From the NCBI GenBank assembly GCA_016703945.1, contig JADJBC010000002.1, forward strand, positions 186,001 through 250,000: DNA of 64,000 nt. The letters run 5' to 3'. Below the pieces are notes generated by a model, which worked only from the letters and a program-made list of their open reading frames with translations, had not been told where the DNA came from and did not search any database. How positions within the stretch are numbered: position 1 is the first letter of the stretch; every line of letters starts with the position of its first letter. Positions 1 to 9,228 of the stretch are shown here, one piece after another. The stretch comes from Candidatus Aalborgicola danicus (GTDB taxonomy: Bacteria; Pseudomonadota; Gammaproteobacteria; Burkholderiales; Burkholderiaceae_C). Both the position numbers and the translations under genes were made by a program.

Positions 1-282
1 GACCCGGTGGCGGGTCATATTCCTGGCGCGTTAAACCGTCCGTTTGGCGACAACATGGATGACAATGGTCACTTCAAACCTGCGGACCAGCTCCGGGCCG
101 AGTTCGTGACTTTGCTGGCGGGGCGGGACCCGGCCAGCGTGGTGCACCACTGTGGCAGCGGGGTTAGCGCGGTGCCCAATATCCTGGCCATGGAAATTGC
201 CGGGCTGGGCCGAACATCGCTGTTTGCCGGCAGCTGGAGTGAATGGTGCGCCGACCCTGCGCGCCCGGTGGCACAAGGCTAA
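1..282 (+). CDS. sseA: 3-mercaptopyruvate sulfurtransferase, C-terminal part (5' end outside window)
   Basis: Rhodanese-fold enzyme that moves sulfur from 3-mercaptopyruvate to thiols or cyanide. Only the last 93 codons are visible, read in frame from base 1. The active-site loop CGSGVSA at about residues 49-55 of the fragment matches the CGSGVTA loop that separates mercaptopyruvate sulfurtransferases from thiosulfate sulfurtransferases. The following stretch AGLGRTSLFAGSWSEW is the usual end of the catalytic rhodanese domain. The gene ends 11 bases before the next likely start, so it may be cotranscribed with the histidine kinase. The N-terminal inactive rhodanese domain is not visible. Confidence 0.85.
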   Translation, partial: DPVAGHIPGALNRPFGDNMDDNGHFKPADQLRAEFVTLLAGRDPASVVHHCGSGVSAVPNILAMEIAGLGRTSLFAGSWSEWCADPARPVAQG

Positions 283-293
283 AGCGTCCGGCC

Positions 294-2645
294 ATGCGCC
301 CCGGCGACCCCGCACTGGCCACGACGACACCCTTGCCATGGAGCCGCATGGACAAGGCGGTGCTAGTGGTAGCCCTGGTCGCGGGCAGTGTACTGAGCCT
401 GCTGGCCGGCCGAGCCCTGAACGAGACCGAAACCCTGCGGGCCCGGGAACTGCGCACAGCAGCCACGCAAACGGTGCTGGGGGCCTTTGATGTCAAACTG
501 ACGCGCATCATCGAGGTAGTGCGAGGCACTGCGCTGATGATTCAGTCCCAGCAGAGCCTCTCGCGCGAAGAATTCACCCGCTATGTGGAGACGGTCACGG
601 TCAACCTGCCCAGCGTGCACATTGTCGAGTGGCAGCCCATCGTGCCGGCGGCGAAACTGGCGCAGTTCGAAGCGGCGGCACGGGCGTCGGGCCTGCACAA
701 CTTCCGGGTGCTCCAGCCCGACAGCAGTGGCTCGGGCTGGGAACCGGTGCACGGTCGCGCAGAGTACGTGCCGGTGCTGTACGCCTGGCCAGAACGCATG
801 GGCACTACTGGTTATGACATGAGTTTCAGCCCCGAGCGCATGCAATCCAAACTCGAAGCGCAGGCGGTTGGGCAACCGGTAGCCTCTGGCGTGTTTGACA
901 TCATGAAGGAAGGCGCAGTCAAGTCGGGAAGCATGGGCATTGCCATATCGGCGCCGGTGTACGGGCGCGACCATTCTGTCCTGGGCTACCTGGCGGTGAT
1001 CATCAACCTGCCCAGTCTTTTCCAGGAGGCAACACTTCGCGCTGACAGCGCCAAGATGGACATTCTGGTCTACGACCTCAATGGCGGAATCAACGGTAAA
1101 CCCATCTACACCTGGCTGGGCGACGAAAGTGACCTCAAGCCGGGCATGGATCTGCGGCGCAACACCAACCCCAAAGACCAGGCGACCACGGTGGACTTCG
1201 CCCGCCAGTCCTGGGAAATCGTGCTGCATCCGCGACCCGCACTTGACGCAGCAGGCCCGTTGCGCCTCTCGCACTGGGTGACAGCGGCGGGGCTTCTGAT
1301 GACCGCTGTGCTGCTTCTGGCCCTGGCGCGCATGCAAAGAAACCGGCGCAATATGGAACGGGCGCAGATTCTGACGTTGAAGGCGCGCGAGTCCCTGGCC
1401 GAGCAGCGCGAGCGACTGCAAAACATCATTGAAGCCACCGACGCAGGCACATGGGCCTACAACTACGGCACCGGCAAGCTGGAGGTGAACGACCATTGGG
1501 CCGTCATGAGCGGCATGACATTGGCCGAATGGGAAGCCATCCCCGCCTACGACTGGCGTGAACATTGTCACCCTGACGATCAGGACCGCGTGACCAATGC
1601 CTTGCGATCGCACACCCGTGGACTGGTTGACCACTATGAAGCCGAGTACCGCCATCGGCGCAAGGATGGAGGCTGGTTGTGGGTGCACGGCAAAGGCAAG
1701 GTGTTGTCGCGCACACCCAACGGCAGGGCTCAAATATTTGCGGGCACGCTGACCGACATCACGCTGCGCAAAGAAGCCCAGGCTCGGATTATTGAACTCA
1801 ACGCCACGCTTGAAAACCGGGTGGAAGAGCGCACGGCCCAGTTGGAATCTGCCCTGCAAACCTTGCGGCACTCGCAGGACGAATTGTCCAGGAGCGAAGC
1901 GCGCGCAACACTGGCCACCCTGGTGGCCAGTGTTTCGCACGAAATGAGCACACCGATCGGCAACGGCATGATGACGGCCAGCACCCTGGTCGACCAGGCA
2001 CGCGATTTCGAGAAGATGCTGGAGTCTGGTCAACTGAGGAAGTCCGAACTCACGCAGTTCTTAAGCCAGGTGCGAGAGGGCAATGCCCTCTTGGTGCGCA
2101 ATCTGGAGCGGGCGGCGGCATTGCTAAAGAACTTCCGCCAGGTTGCGGCCGATCAGGCCAGCGAACAGCGCCGCGACTTTGACCTGCAACAGGTGATAAC
2201 CGAAGTCGTGGACACCCTGAAACCCAGTCTCAAGAAGAAGCCGCACCGCGTCGTTCAGGAGATTTCGCCTGGAATCACGATGGACAGTTACCCCGGCCCG
2301 CTGGGTCAGGTCATCATCAACCTGATCAACAACGCCTATCTGCATGCTTTTGACGACGCAACGCCAGGGCAATTCACGATTCGGGGCGAGGCGCACGACA
2401 ACACGGTCAGGCTGGAATTTTCCGACAACGGCAAGGGCATTGCACCGGCGATTCTCGAGCAGATGTTCGAGCCTTTTTTCAGCACCAAGATCGGCCGTGG
2501 CGGCACCGGTTTGGGCATGTCCATCGTGGAAAATCTGGTCACCAAAACGCTGGGGGGGCATTTGGCCGTGCAGTCCACGGTCGGACGTGGCACCGCCATC
2601 ACAATCACGCTGCCCCGGCACGCGCCATTGCAGGCCGAAGAGTAG
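294..2645 (+). CDS. CHASE/PAS-domain membrane sensor histidine kinase
   Basis: Predicted 783-residue inner-membrane sensor kinase. A first hydrophobic segment (about 20-40) is followed by a periplasmic CHASE-type domain (about 75-270), a second membrane segment (about 325-350), a short coiled coil, a PAS domain (about 380-500), another coiled coil and a kinase core. The phospho-acceptor box SHEMSTPIGN, an N box (NLINNAYLHA), and G boxes DNGKGI and GGTGLGMSIV are all present, so it should be active. No response regulator lies next to it, so its partner is unknown. ATG at 294 is chosen because it avoids the upstream gene; ATG at 348, preceded by GGAG, is a good alternative. The signal sensed cannot be told. 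Confidence 0.85.
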   Translation: MRPGDPALATTTPLPWSRMDKAVLVVALVAGSVLSLLAGRALNETETLRARELRTAATQTVLGAFDVKLTRIIEVVRGTALMIQSQQSLSREEFTRYVETVTVNLPSVHIVEWQPIVPAAKLAQFEAAARASGLHNFRVLQPDSSGSGWEPVHGRAEYVPVLYAWPERMGTTGYDMSFSPERMQSKLEAQAVGQPVASGVFDIMKEGAVKSGSMGIAISAPVYGRDHSVLGYLAVIINLPSLFQEATLRADSAKMDILVYDLNGGINGKPIYTWLGDESDLKPGMDLRRNTNPKDQATTVDFARQSWEIVLHPRPALDAAGPLRLSHWVTAAGLLMTAVLLLALARMQRNRRNMERAQILTLKARESLAEQRERLQNIIEATDAGTWAYNYGTGKLEVNDHWAVMSGMTLAEWEAIPAYDWREHCHPDDQDRVTNALRSHTRGLVDHYEAEYRHRRKDGGWLWVHGKGKVLSRTPNGRAQIFAGTLTDITLRKEAQARIIELNATLENRVEERTAQLESALQTLRHSQDELSRSEARATLATLVASVSHEMSTPIGNGMMTASTLVDQARDFEKMLESGQLRKSELTQFLSQVREGNALLVRNLERAAALLKNFRQVAADQASEQRRDFDLQQVITEVVDTLKPSLKKKPHRVVQEISPGITMDSYPGPLGQVIINLINNAYLHAFDDATPGQFTIRGEAHDNTVRLEFSDNGKGIAPAILEQMFEPFFSTKIGRGGTGLGMSIVENLVTKTLGGHLAVQSTVGRGTAITITLPRHAPLQAEE

Positions 2646-2657
2646 ACGGCGACGCAG

Positions 2658-3440
2658 TTAATGCCCGTGGGCCAGACCGCTAAGCACCGTGACCATGCCA
2701 ATACCGACTGCCAGCCACGTGATTTGGGCCACGGTTTCGGCCAGGCTCAGGCGCTTCTGCAATTGGGGAATCAAGTCGGCCAACGCCACATAAACAAAGC
2801 TGCTGGATGCGACGACCAGGAAATACGGCAGGTAGTCGTGTAACAAGTCCACCAGCCAATAACCCGCGATACCACCCAGAGACGTCACCGCGCCCGCCAG
2901 CGACACCTTGACCAGCGCCATGCGTTTGTTGCTGGCGCCCGAGCGCAGCACCATCAGGTCACCCATGTGGTGCGGCACTTCGTGTGCCAGAACTGCGAGC
3001 GCTGCGATGGCTCCCAGACGCATGTCGGCCATAAACGCCGACGCAATCAGGATGCCGTCGCCAAAACAGTGCACGCTGTCACCGGTGAGAATGGCCCAGC
3101 TTCCGGGCTGCGGCGGCGTGTGATCGTGATCGTGATCGTGGGCGTGGTCTGCGCCATGGTGGTGGTGCTCGTGGCCATGGTGCCAGAGCTCGGCCTTGTC
3201 CAGCAAGAAGAAAAACACCAGGCCCAGCAGCAAGGTCAGGAATAAGTCCTTGGCCCCAGCCTGACTTTCGAACGCCTCGGGCAACAGATGCAAGAAGGCG
3301 GTGGCCATCAGCGCACCCGCAGCCAGGCTGAGCATGTGCTGCGTGTAGCGCGCCAGTGCGCCAAAACTCAGGGCCGCGGCCAGCCACACCGAGCCTATGC
3401 CAGCGACCAGGGTTCCTATCAAAATTGCTATTAAAATCAT
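2658..3440 (-). CDS. ZIP-family divalent metal transporter
   Basis: Predicted 260-residue inner-membrane metal importer, probably for zinc or iron. It shows the ZIP layout: three N-terminal membrane helices, a histidine-rich cytoplasmic loop (about residues 88-108, runs of HGHEHHHH and HDHDHDH), then the metal-site helices with HCFGDGILIASA and HEVPHHMGD, and a C-terminal hydrophobic block. HEVPHHMGD is the family signature of the metal-coordinating helix. The start codon at 3438-3440 lies inside a copy of the 42-bp dispersed repeat, so residues 1-6 are encoded by repeat sequence and the ribosome site is weak (AAGAAG). Its metal specificity cannot be told from sequence. Confidence 0.85.
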   Translation of the reverse strand: MILIAILIGTLVAGIGSVWLAAALSFGALARYTQHMLSLAAGALMATAFLHLLPEAFESQAGAKDLFLTLLLGLVFFFLLDKAELWHHGHEHHHHGADHAHDHDHDHTPPQPGSWAILTGDSVHCFGDGILIASAFMADMRLGAIAALAVLAHEVPHHMGDLMVLRSGASNKRMALVKVSLAGAVTSLGGIAGYWLVDLLHDYLPYFLVVASSSFVYVALADLIPQLQKRLSLAETVAQITWLAVGIGMVTVLSGLAHGH

Positions 3441-3468
3441 AGCTTCTTACGCATATTTCACGGGGGCT
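3427..3468 (+). repeat. 42-bp dispersed repeat, copy 1
   Basis: GCTAT/ATAGC palindromic head (3427-3443) with the 25-nt tail TTCTTACGCATATTTCACGG then GGGCT. It overlaps the start codon of the ZIP transporter gene read on the other strand. Confidence 0.8.
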
Positions 3469-3484
3469 AAAGCCCGATTTACCA

Positions 3485-3520
3485 TATATAAAAAGAACAA
3501 AACCGCCCCTCGGGGCGGTT
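3485..3520 (-). terminator. Intrinsic terminator after the dienelactone-hydrolase-like gene
   Basis: Perfect hairpin AACCGCCCC/GGGGCGGTT at 3501-3520 with an A-rich flank on the left, which reads as a T tract (TTGTTCTTTTT) on the minus strand. It sits 24 bases past the stop codon at 3544. Confidence 0.85.
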
Positions 3521-3543
3521 GGGCCGGGTAGCGTCCGAACGGA

Positions 3544-4455
3544 TTAGCTGACGCCGTGACCCTTGAACCACTCCAGCGCCCGTTTGAAGCCGTCTTCAGC
3601 GGCGTCTTTGCGGAAGCTGGGACGGTAATCCGCGTGGAACGCATGGGGTGCCTGAGGGTACACCACAAACTCCGATGCGTTTGCCGCCTTGTTGCCTTTG
3701 GCGGCGCCCTCGGCCAGCGCATCTTTCATCTGGTTCACCGTAGTCAGCGGAATGCCACCGTCCTGCCCGCCATAAAGGCCCAACACTGGCGCTTTGATAC
3801 TGGCGGCCAGGTCTACCGGATGCTTGGGTGTCAGTGCGGACGCGGTGCCCACCAAGCGCCCGTACCAGGCCACACCGGCCTTGACGTTCTGGCTTTGGGA
3901 TGCATACAGCCAAGTGATGCGGCCACCCCAGCAAAAACCGGTGATGCCTACCTTTTTCAGGTTGCCACCGTTTTCACCGGCCCACTTGACCGCGCCGTCC
4001 AGGTCGCCCATCACTTGCGCGTCCGGCACCTTGGACACCACCTCAGCCATCAGTTTGGCCACTTCACCATAACTGCCAGGGTCACCCTGACGGGCAAAGA
4101 GCTCGGGCGCAATGGCCAAATAACCCGCCTTGGCAAAACGGCGGCAGGTGTCGGCAATGTACTCATGCACGCCAAAAGCCTCCTGCACGACCAGAATCAC
4201 CGGCAGGTTGTTCTTGCCCTCGGGCGCGGCGTAGAAGAACGGCACCATGAAACCTTCGACGTCATAAATGCTTTCACCACTGATCAGTCCGGTGGACGGG
4301 GTCTTGATGGCAGTCTGCGCCATGATCGGCATAACGGTTGCCGCGTATCCAACGCCCAACGCCGTCTTGAGTGCGGTGCGCCGCGTTGCGCCGGCCTCGG
4401 TAGTTTTACCGGGAAGCAAGGCGTTGAAATCGTCATTCCGGTCGCGGTTGAGCAT
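3544..4455 (-). CDS. Dienelactone hydrolase family protein with Tat-like signal
   Basis: Predicted 303-residue alpha/beta hydrolase. The N-terminus carries a twin-arginine stretch (TRRTALKTALGVGYAATVMP, about residues 24-43), suggesting export in folded form to the periplasm. The catalytic triad of the family is visible: cysteine in GFCWGG, aspartate in YGGQDGG, histidine in PHAFHADYRPS. Dienelactone hydrolases open the lactone ring in chlorocatechol breakdown, but no catechol genes are nearby, so the true substrate is unknown. Similar exported versions are common in Burkholderiales. It is a single-gene unit with its own terminator. Confidence 0.82.
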   Translation of the reverse strand: MLNRDRNDDFNALLPGKTTEAGATRRTALKTALGVGYAATVMPIMAQTAIKTPSTGLISGESIYDVEGFMVPFFYAAPEGKNNLPVILVVQEAFGVHEYIADTCRRFAKAGYLAIAPELFARQGDPGSYGEVAKLMAEVVSKVPDAQVMGDLDGAVKWAGENGGNLKKVGITGFCWGGRITWLYASQSQNVKAGVAWYGRLVGTASALTPKHPVDLAASIKAPVLGLYGGQDGGIPLTTVNQMKDALAEGAAKGNKAANASEFVVYPQAPHAFHADYRPSFRKDAAEDGFKRALEWFKGHGVS

Positions 4456-4575
4456 GTCGGGGTCCTAGTTACAAAAAGGGTGAGGTTTGGCACACAGAGC
4501 GTGGGCCGCAGCATTCTGGCTCAGGAGCACAATTCCTGCAGGCAGCGGGGAATTGCGCTACGCAGACCCGAAAAG

Positions 4576-7416
4576 TCAGTGCGCCTTGTCCCAGTTCGGC
4601 CCCACACCCACCTCCGCCGACAGCGGCACCTTAAGGTCTGCCACACCAGCCATCAGGCGCGGGATTTCGGTCTTTACCCAGTCCACCTCGTTTTCGGGGA
4701 CCTCAAACACTAGTTCGTCGTGCACCTGCATGATCATCTTGGTCGCGCGCTTTTCGTCGTCCAATACTTTTTGCACGGCGTTCATGCTGAGCTTGATCAA
4801 GTCGGCCGCCGTGCCCTGCATGGGCGCGTTGATGGCAGCACGCTCCAGGCCGGCCAACTGCGCGCCCTTGGCGCTCTTGATGCCCGCGAGCTGCAGGCGC
4901 CGGCCAAACACGGTCTCCACATAACCCTGCTGTTTGGCCAGCGCACGGGTAGTTTCCATATAGGTCTTGACGCCAGGGTAACGCTCAAAATACCGCTGGA
5001 TGTAGTTCTTGGCCGCCGTGTTGTCGATGCCCAGATTGCGCGCCAGGCCAAAGGCGCTCATGCCGTAGATCAGGCCGAAGTTGATGACCTTGGCATAGCG
5101 GCGCTGCTCGCTGCTCACCTGGTCCACGGCCACGCCAAACACCTCGGCGGCGGTGGCGCGGTGCACGTCCAGGCCGTCATGGAAGGCGCGCAACAGGGCC
5201 GCATCGTCGCTGATGTGGGCCATGATGCGCAGCTCGATCTGCGAGTAGTCGGCACTGGCGATCACCGAGCCCGCAGGCGCCACAAAGGCCTCGCGCACCC
5301 GCCGACCCTCGGGTGTGCGGATCGGAATGTTTTGCAGATTGGGGTCGTTGCTGCTCAAGCGCCCGGTCACCGCGACGGCCTGCGCGTAGTGTGTGTGCAC
5401 GCGTCCTGTGCGGGGCAGTGCCAGTTGGGCCAGCTTGTCGGTATACGTCCCCTTGAGCTTGGCCAGGCCGCGGTGCTCCAGCAACTTGGCGGGCAGCGGG
5501 TAGTCTTCGGCCAGTTTTTCCAGCACCTCTTCATCCGTGCTGCGGGCACCGGTGGCGGTCTTCTTCACCACCGGCATGCCCAGCTTGTCGAAAAAGATTT
5601 CACCCAATTGTTTGGGGCTGCTCAGATTGAAGGGCTGGCCTGCAATCTCGTAAGCCTCGGTTTCCAGTTGCAGGATGCGTTGACCCAGTTCGTGGCTTTG
5701 CTTGGCCAGCGTAGGCGCGTCGATTAACACGCCATTGCGCTCGATTCGGTACAGGGTTTCGCTGCTAGCGATTTCCAGTTGGTAGATGAACTTCAGTTTG
5801 TCATGCGCTTCGAGCTGCGGCCACAAAACGCGGTGCACGTCCAGCGTCTGGTCCGAGTCTTCGCTGGAGTATTCGGCAGCCTTGGCAATGTCCACCTGAT
5901 CAAAGGAAATCTGGTTGGCGCCCTTGCCGCACAAGTCTTCAAACGTGATGCCGCTGCGCCCCAGATGCCGCTGCGCCAGGCTGGACAGGCCGTGCGGCAT
6001 GTGCACTTCCAGCACATAACTTTGCAGCATGGTGTCGTGGGCGTAGCCCTGCACTTCAATGCCGTGGTTGGCAAAGACGTGGCGGTCGTACTTGATGTGC
6101 TGGCCGAGCTTTTTCGCTGCCGGGTTTTCCAGCCAGGGTTTGAGTTTGGTGAGAACTTCTTCGCGGTTCAGTTGCTCGGGCGCACCGGGGTAGCGGTGGG
6201 TTACCGGGATATAGGCGGCCTGGCCCGGCTCCACGCTAAAGGAAATGCCGACGATCTCGGCCCGCATTTCATCCAGCGAGGTGGTTTCGGTGTCGAGCGC
6301 GGTGAGTTCGGCGCTTTGTAGTTTGGCGAGCCAGGTGTCGAACGCATCCCAGGTCAGGATGGTGTCATAGGCCAGGTTGCTGGTGCGCGGAGCGGCCGCG
6401 GCTTCGGGCTCATCGAACAGACCGGGAGCGGCGTTCGAGGAAATGGGGTCGGATCCACGCAGCGAAGCGGAGCTGGCTCTGACCCCATTTCCGGCGAGAG
6501 CAGGCGCGGTGCCCAAGGCGTTTGCAGCTTGGACCTCCAGCGACTTGGCCAGCCCCTTGAACCCATACTTCTCACAAAATACCCTCAGAGCCCCCGTATC
6601 CTGTGCGTAAGTAGCTATGGATTCCATAGCAGGAAGCCCCGCCACCCAACCCTCCAGATCACAGTCGGTCTTGATGGTCAGCAGTGAGCGGCCAATCGGC
6701 AACCAGTCCAGCGCCTGGCGCAGGTTCTCACCGACCACCCCCTTGATATGGGCGGCGTTGTCCACCACACCCTGCAACGAACCATATTCCTGCAGCCACT
6801 TCACAGCTGTTTTGGGCCCGACCTTTGAGACGCCGGGCACGTTGTCTACGGTGTCGCCAACCAGGGTCTGGTAGTCCAGCATCAGGCGCGCCGGCACGCC
6901 AAACTCGGCCTCCACACCGGCCAGGTCGCGCCGCTTACCGTTCATGGTGTCGATGATGGAGATGTGTTCGTTGACCAGTTGCGCAAGGTCCTTGTCGCCA
7001 CTGCTGATGATGACCTCGATGCCTTGACTGGCTGCGGCGACTGCCAGCGTACCAATCACGTCGTCGGCCTCCACGCCCGGCACATCCAGCACCGACCAGC
7101 CCAGCAGGCGCACCACCTCATGGATGGGCGCGATCTGGCTGCGCAAATCGTCCGGCATCGGGTCGCGGTTGGCCTTGTAAGCGGGGTAGATGGCGTCGCG
7201 GAAGGTCGGTCCCTTGGCATCAAACACACAGGCCACGTATTCGGCCGGGTACTCCTTGCGCAGCGACTGCATCATGTTGACCATGATGCGGATGGCGCCG
7301 GTCTTTTGCACCGTGCCGTCGGGCAGCGTGATGCTCATGTCGCCGCCTCCGGCAAAGAAGGCACGGTAAAGGTAGCTGGAGCCGTCGACCAGCAGCAGGG
7401 TTTTCTTGTCAGTCAT
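4576..7416 (-). CDS. polA: DNA polymerase I
   Basis: 946-residue DNA polymerase I, which removes RNA primers and fills gaps. The 5' nuclease domain covers about 1-290 (VDGSSYLYRAFFA, VEADDVIGTLA, SGDKDL), the proofreading exonuclease about 370-560 (catalytic D and E in ALDTETTSLDEM), and the polymerase domain the rest (DPNLQNIPIRTPEGRRVREAF, YSQIELRIMAHIS, QVHDELVFEVP). The ATG at 7416 gives the usual MTDKKTLLLVDGSS start; earlier in-frame codons lack family support. Two repeats are translated inside the linker between the nuclease and exonuclease: residues 263-276 from a 42-bp repeat and 309-326 from a 54-bp hairpin. Length is about 18 over E. coli. Confidence 0.97.
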   Translation of the reverse strand: MTDKKTLLLVDGSSYLYRAFFAGGGDMSITLPDGTVQKTGAIRIMVNMMQSLRKEYPAEYVACVFDAKGPTFRDAIYPAYKANRDPMPDDLRSQIAPIHEVVRLLGWSVLDVPGVEADDVIGTLAVAAASQGIEVIISSGDKDLAQLVNEHISIIDTMNGKRRDLAGVEAEFGVPARLMLDYQTLVGDTVDNVPGVSKVGPKTAVKWLQEYGSLQGVVDNAAHIKGVVGENLRQALDWLPIGRSLLTIKTDCDLEGWVAGLPAMESIATYAQDTGALRVFCEKYGFKGLAKSLEVQAANALGTAPALAGNGVRASSASLRGSDPISSNAAPGLFDEPEAAAAPRTSNLAYDTILTWDAFDTWLAKLQSAELTALDTETTSLDEMRAEIVGISFSVEPGQAAYIPVTHRYPGAPEQLNREEVLTKLKPWLENPAAKKLGQHIKYDRHVFANHGIEVQGYAHDTMLQSYVLEVHMPHGLSSLAQRHLGRSGITFEDLCGKGANQISFDQVDIAKAAEYSSEDSDQTLDVHRVLWPQLEAHDKLKFIYQLEIASSETLYRIERNGVLIDAPTLAKQSHELGQRILQLETEAYEIAGQPFNLSSPKQLGEIFFDKLGMPVVKKTATGARSTDEEVLEKLAEDYPLPAKLLEHRGLAKLKGTYTDKLAQLALPRTGRVHTHYAQAVAVTGRLSSNDPNLQNIPIRTPEGRRVREAFVAPAGSVIASADYSQIELRIMAHISDDAALLRAFHDGLDVHRATAAEVFGVAVDQVSSEQRRYAKVINFGLIYGMSAFGLARNLGIDNTAAKNYIQRYFERYPGVKTYMETTRALAKQQGYVETVFGRRLQLAGIKSAKGAQLAGLERAAINAPMQGTAADLIKLSMNAVQKVLDDEKRATKMIMQVHDELVFEVPENEVDWVKTEIPRLMAGVADLKVPLSAEVGVGPNWDKAH
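6439..6492 (-). repeat. 54-bp imperfect hairpin repeat inside polA
   Basis: Arms of 18 nt (GGAAATGGGGTCGGATCC on the left, GGCTCTGACCCCATTTCC on the right) pair at 15 of 18 positions around an 18-nt loop. It is exactly 18 codons long and encodes PolA residues 309-326 without breaking the frame. It resembles REP-type elements. No second copy was noticed in the window. Confidence 0.65.
6589..6630 (-). repeat. 42-bp dispersed repeat, copy 2 (inside polA)
   Basis: Head GCTATGGAATCCATAGC and tail ending ACGGGGGCT, in the sense direction of polA. It encodes PolA residues 263-276, AMESIATYAQDTGA, in the same frame as the copies in uvrD and era. Confidence 0.8.
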
Positions 7417-7471
7417 GCGTGCATTGTGCCAATCTACAATCCACAGCCACATTACTCGGGCTAACTGACAC

Positions 7472-8452
7472 ATGGCGGTTTATACAGAGGTCTCGTTTGA
7501 CGAGGCCGCGCAATTCCTGCAAGGGCTCGATTTGGGCACGCTCCAGACCATGGCGGGCTGCTCGGGCGGCATTGAAAACACCAATTATTTTGTCACTACA
7601 GACCAGGCGCCGTATGTACTGACACTGTTCGAACGCCTGAGCGCCGAGCAGTTGCCGTTTTACCTGCGCCTAATGAAACACCTGGCGCACCACGGCGTGC
7701 CGGTGCCCGACCCGGCGGCCAACCGCGACGGTGATGTGATCCATGCCCTCAATGGCAAGCCGGCAGCAGTCGTCAACCGCCTGCGCGGCAAAAGCGAACT
7801 GGCCCCCACCGTGCAGCATTGCGCGCTGGTCGGCGCGATGCTGGCCCGCATGCACCTGGCCGGGCGCGACTTCAGTATGCAACAGCCCAATTTGCGCGGA
7901 CTGGACTGGTGGAATGAGACCGTGCCGGTGGTGGTTCCCTTTGTTCACGCCGAGCAAGCGGGCCTCCTGAAAAGCGAGCTGGCCTACCAAAACCATGTTG
8001 CCACACTGTCAAGCTATAGCGCCCTGCCGCGCGGCCCGATTCATGCGGACCTGTTCCGGGACAACGTCATGTTTGAGCTTGACGCCAGTGGAGCGCCGTC
8101 GCTGACCGGCTTTTTTGATTTTTACTTTGCCGGCGTCGACTCCTGGTTGTTTGACATCGCCGTCTGCCTGAACGACTGGTGCATCGATTTGTCCAGCGGC
8201 GCAACCGACGCCCCGCGAACAAAGGCTTTGATGCGGGCCTATGAGAGCGTACGCCCCTTGCAAGCCCAGGAGCGCGACCTGCTGCCCGCTGCGGCGCGCG
8301 CGGGCGCACTGCGGTTCTGGATTTCGCGTTTGTGGGACTTGCACCTGCCGCGCGAGGCCGCGGTGCTCCAGGCCCATAACCCGGATCATTTTTGGCGTGT
8401 CTTGCGCCAGCGTATCCTCTACCCTCTGACAATCACCCAAGCCACTGCATGA
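7472..8452 (+). CDS. thrB: Homoserine kinase
   Basis: 326-residue kinase that phosphorylates homoserine in threonine synthesis. It belongs to the aminoglycoside-phosphotransferase-like fold used by beta- and some gammaproteobacteria, not the GHMP-type E. coli ThrB. Supporting motifs are the N-terminal SGGIENTNYFV, the catalytic loop GPIHADLFRDNVMF and the metal-binding FFDFYFAG. It is divergent from polA with a 55-bp spacer that should hold both promoters. Its stop overlaps the next start as ATGA (8449-8452), so the next gene is probably translationally coupled. Confidence 0.92.
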   Translation: MAVYTEVSFDEAAQFLQGLDLGTLQTMAGCSGGIENTNYFVTTDQAPYVLTLFERLSAEQLPFYLRLMKHLAHHGVPVPDPAANRDGDVIHALNGKPAAVVNRLRGKSELAPTVQHCALVGAMLARMHLAGRDFSMQQPNLRGLDWWNETVPVVVPFVHAEQAGLLKSELAYQNHVATLSSYSALPRGPIHADLFRDNVMFELDASGAPSLTGFFDFYFAGVDSWLFDIAVCLNDWCIDLSSGATDAPRTKALMRAYESVRPLQAQERDLLPAAARAGALRFWISRLWDLHLPREAAVLQAHNPDHFWRVLRQRILYPLTITQATA

Positions 8453-9228
8453 AACTTCAAATCGTCCCGGCAAGCCGGGGCATCCAATGGGTCAAATCGG
8501 GTATCCGGACGTTTTTTCGCCAGCCTCTGGCAATGGCCGGCCTGTTTTTCATGTTCCTTGCCCTGATGTCCATTCTCAGCCTGATTCCGTTGATCGGCAG
8601 TGTGATGGCCCTCACTCTGTTGCCCGGGGCCACGCTAGGCCTCATGGCCGCCACACGGGAAGCCAGCGCGGGCAAATTTCCGATGCCTATACTGCTGATC
8701 ACGGCCTTTCGGGCTGGCCGACAGCAGGTGCGGTCCATGCTGATTTTGGGCGGGCTGTACGCGCTGGGTTTTGTGTTGGTCCTGGGCATCACGGCACCGA
8801 TTGATGGTGGCAAGTTTGCCAAGCTATACCTTTTGGGCGGCTCCATGACACCGGAGTTGCTGCAATCGGCTGACTTTCAGACCGCCATGCTGTTGGCCAG
8901 CGTGTTGTACCTGCCGCTTTCCCTGATGTTCTGGCACGCACCGGCGCTGGTGCATTGGCATGGTGTGGGTCCGGTCAAGAGTCTGTTCTTCAGCTTTATC
9001 GCCTGTATGCGGAATTTTTGGGCTTTCGCTGTCTATGGTGTCGCCTGGATAGGCGTATTCTTGGGTTTTGGTATCGTTATGGCCACCTTGGCCGCAGTGC
9101 TTGGCAGCGCCGAGGCCGTAGCCGCCACCATGTACCCGGCGGCCATGTTGATGGCCGCGACCTTTTTTACGTCGATCTATTTCACCTTTGTTGACAGCTT
9201 TGGGTTTACTCCAGGAGAAGACACATGA
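8449..9228 (+). CDS. BPSS1780-like integral membrane protein
   Basis: Predicted 259-residue membrane protein with about six hydrophobic helices, starting KLQIVPASRGIQWVKSGIRT, the beginning I associate with the BPSS1780 family of Burkholderiales. That family typically lies after thrB, as here, and has no proven function. Start and stop overlap the neighbours by ATGA on both sides, so it is locked into a thrB-this gene-FecR-like operon. A role in amino acid or envelope biology is only a guess. Confidence 0.78.
   Translation: MKLQIVPASRGIQWVKSGIRTFFRQPLAMAGLFFMFLALMSILSLIPLIGSVMALTLLPGATLGLMAATREASAGKFPMPILLITAFRAGRQQVRSMLILGGLYALGFVLVLGITAPIDGGKFAKLYLLGGSMTPELLQSADFQTAMLLASVLYLPLSLMFWHAPALVHWHGVGPVKSLFFSFIACMRNFWAFAVYGVAWIGVFLGFGIVMATLAAVLGSAEAVAATMYPAAMLMAATFFTSIYFTFVDSFGFTPGEDT

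Noticed and set aside
363..2033. Long antisense open frame under the histidine kinase gene
   Set aside because: Composed mainly of H, Q, R, V and A from GC-rich third positions of the real gene; no motif, and the sense protein has a complete kinase.
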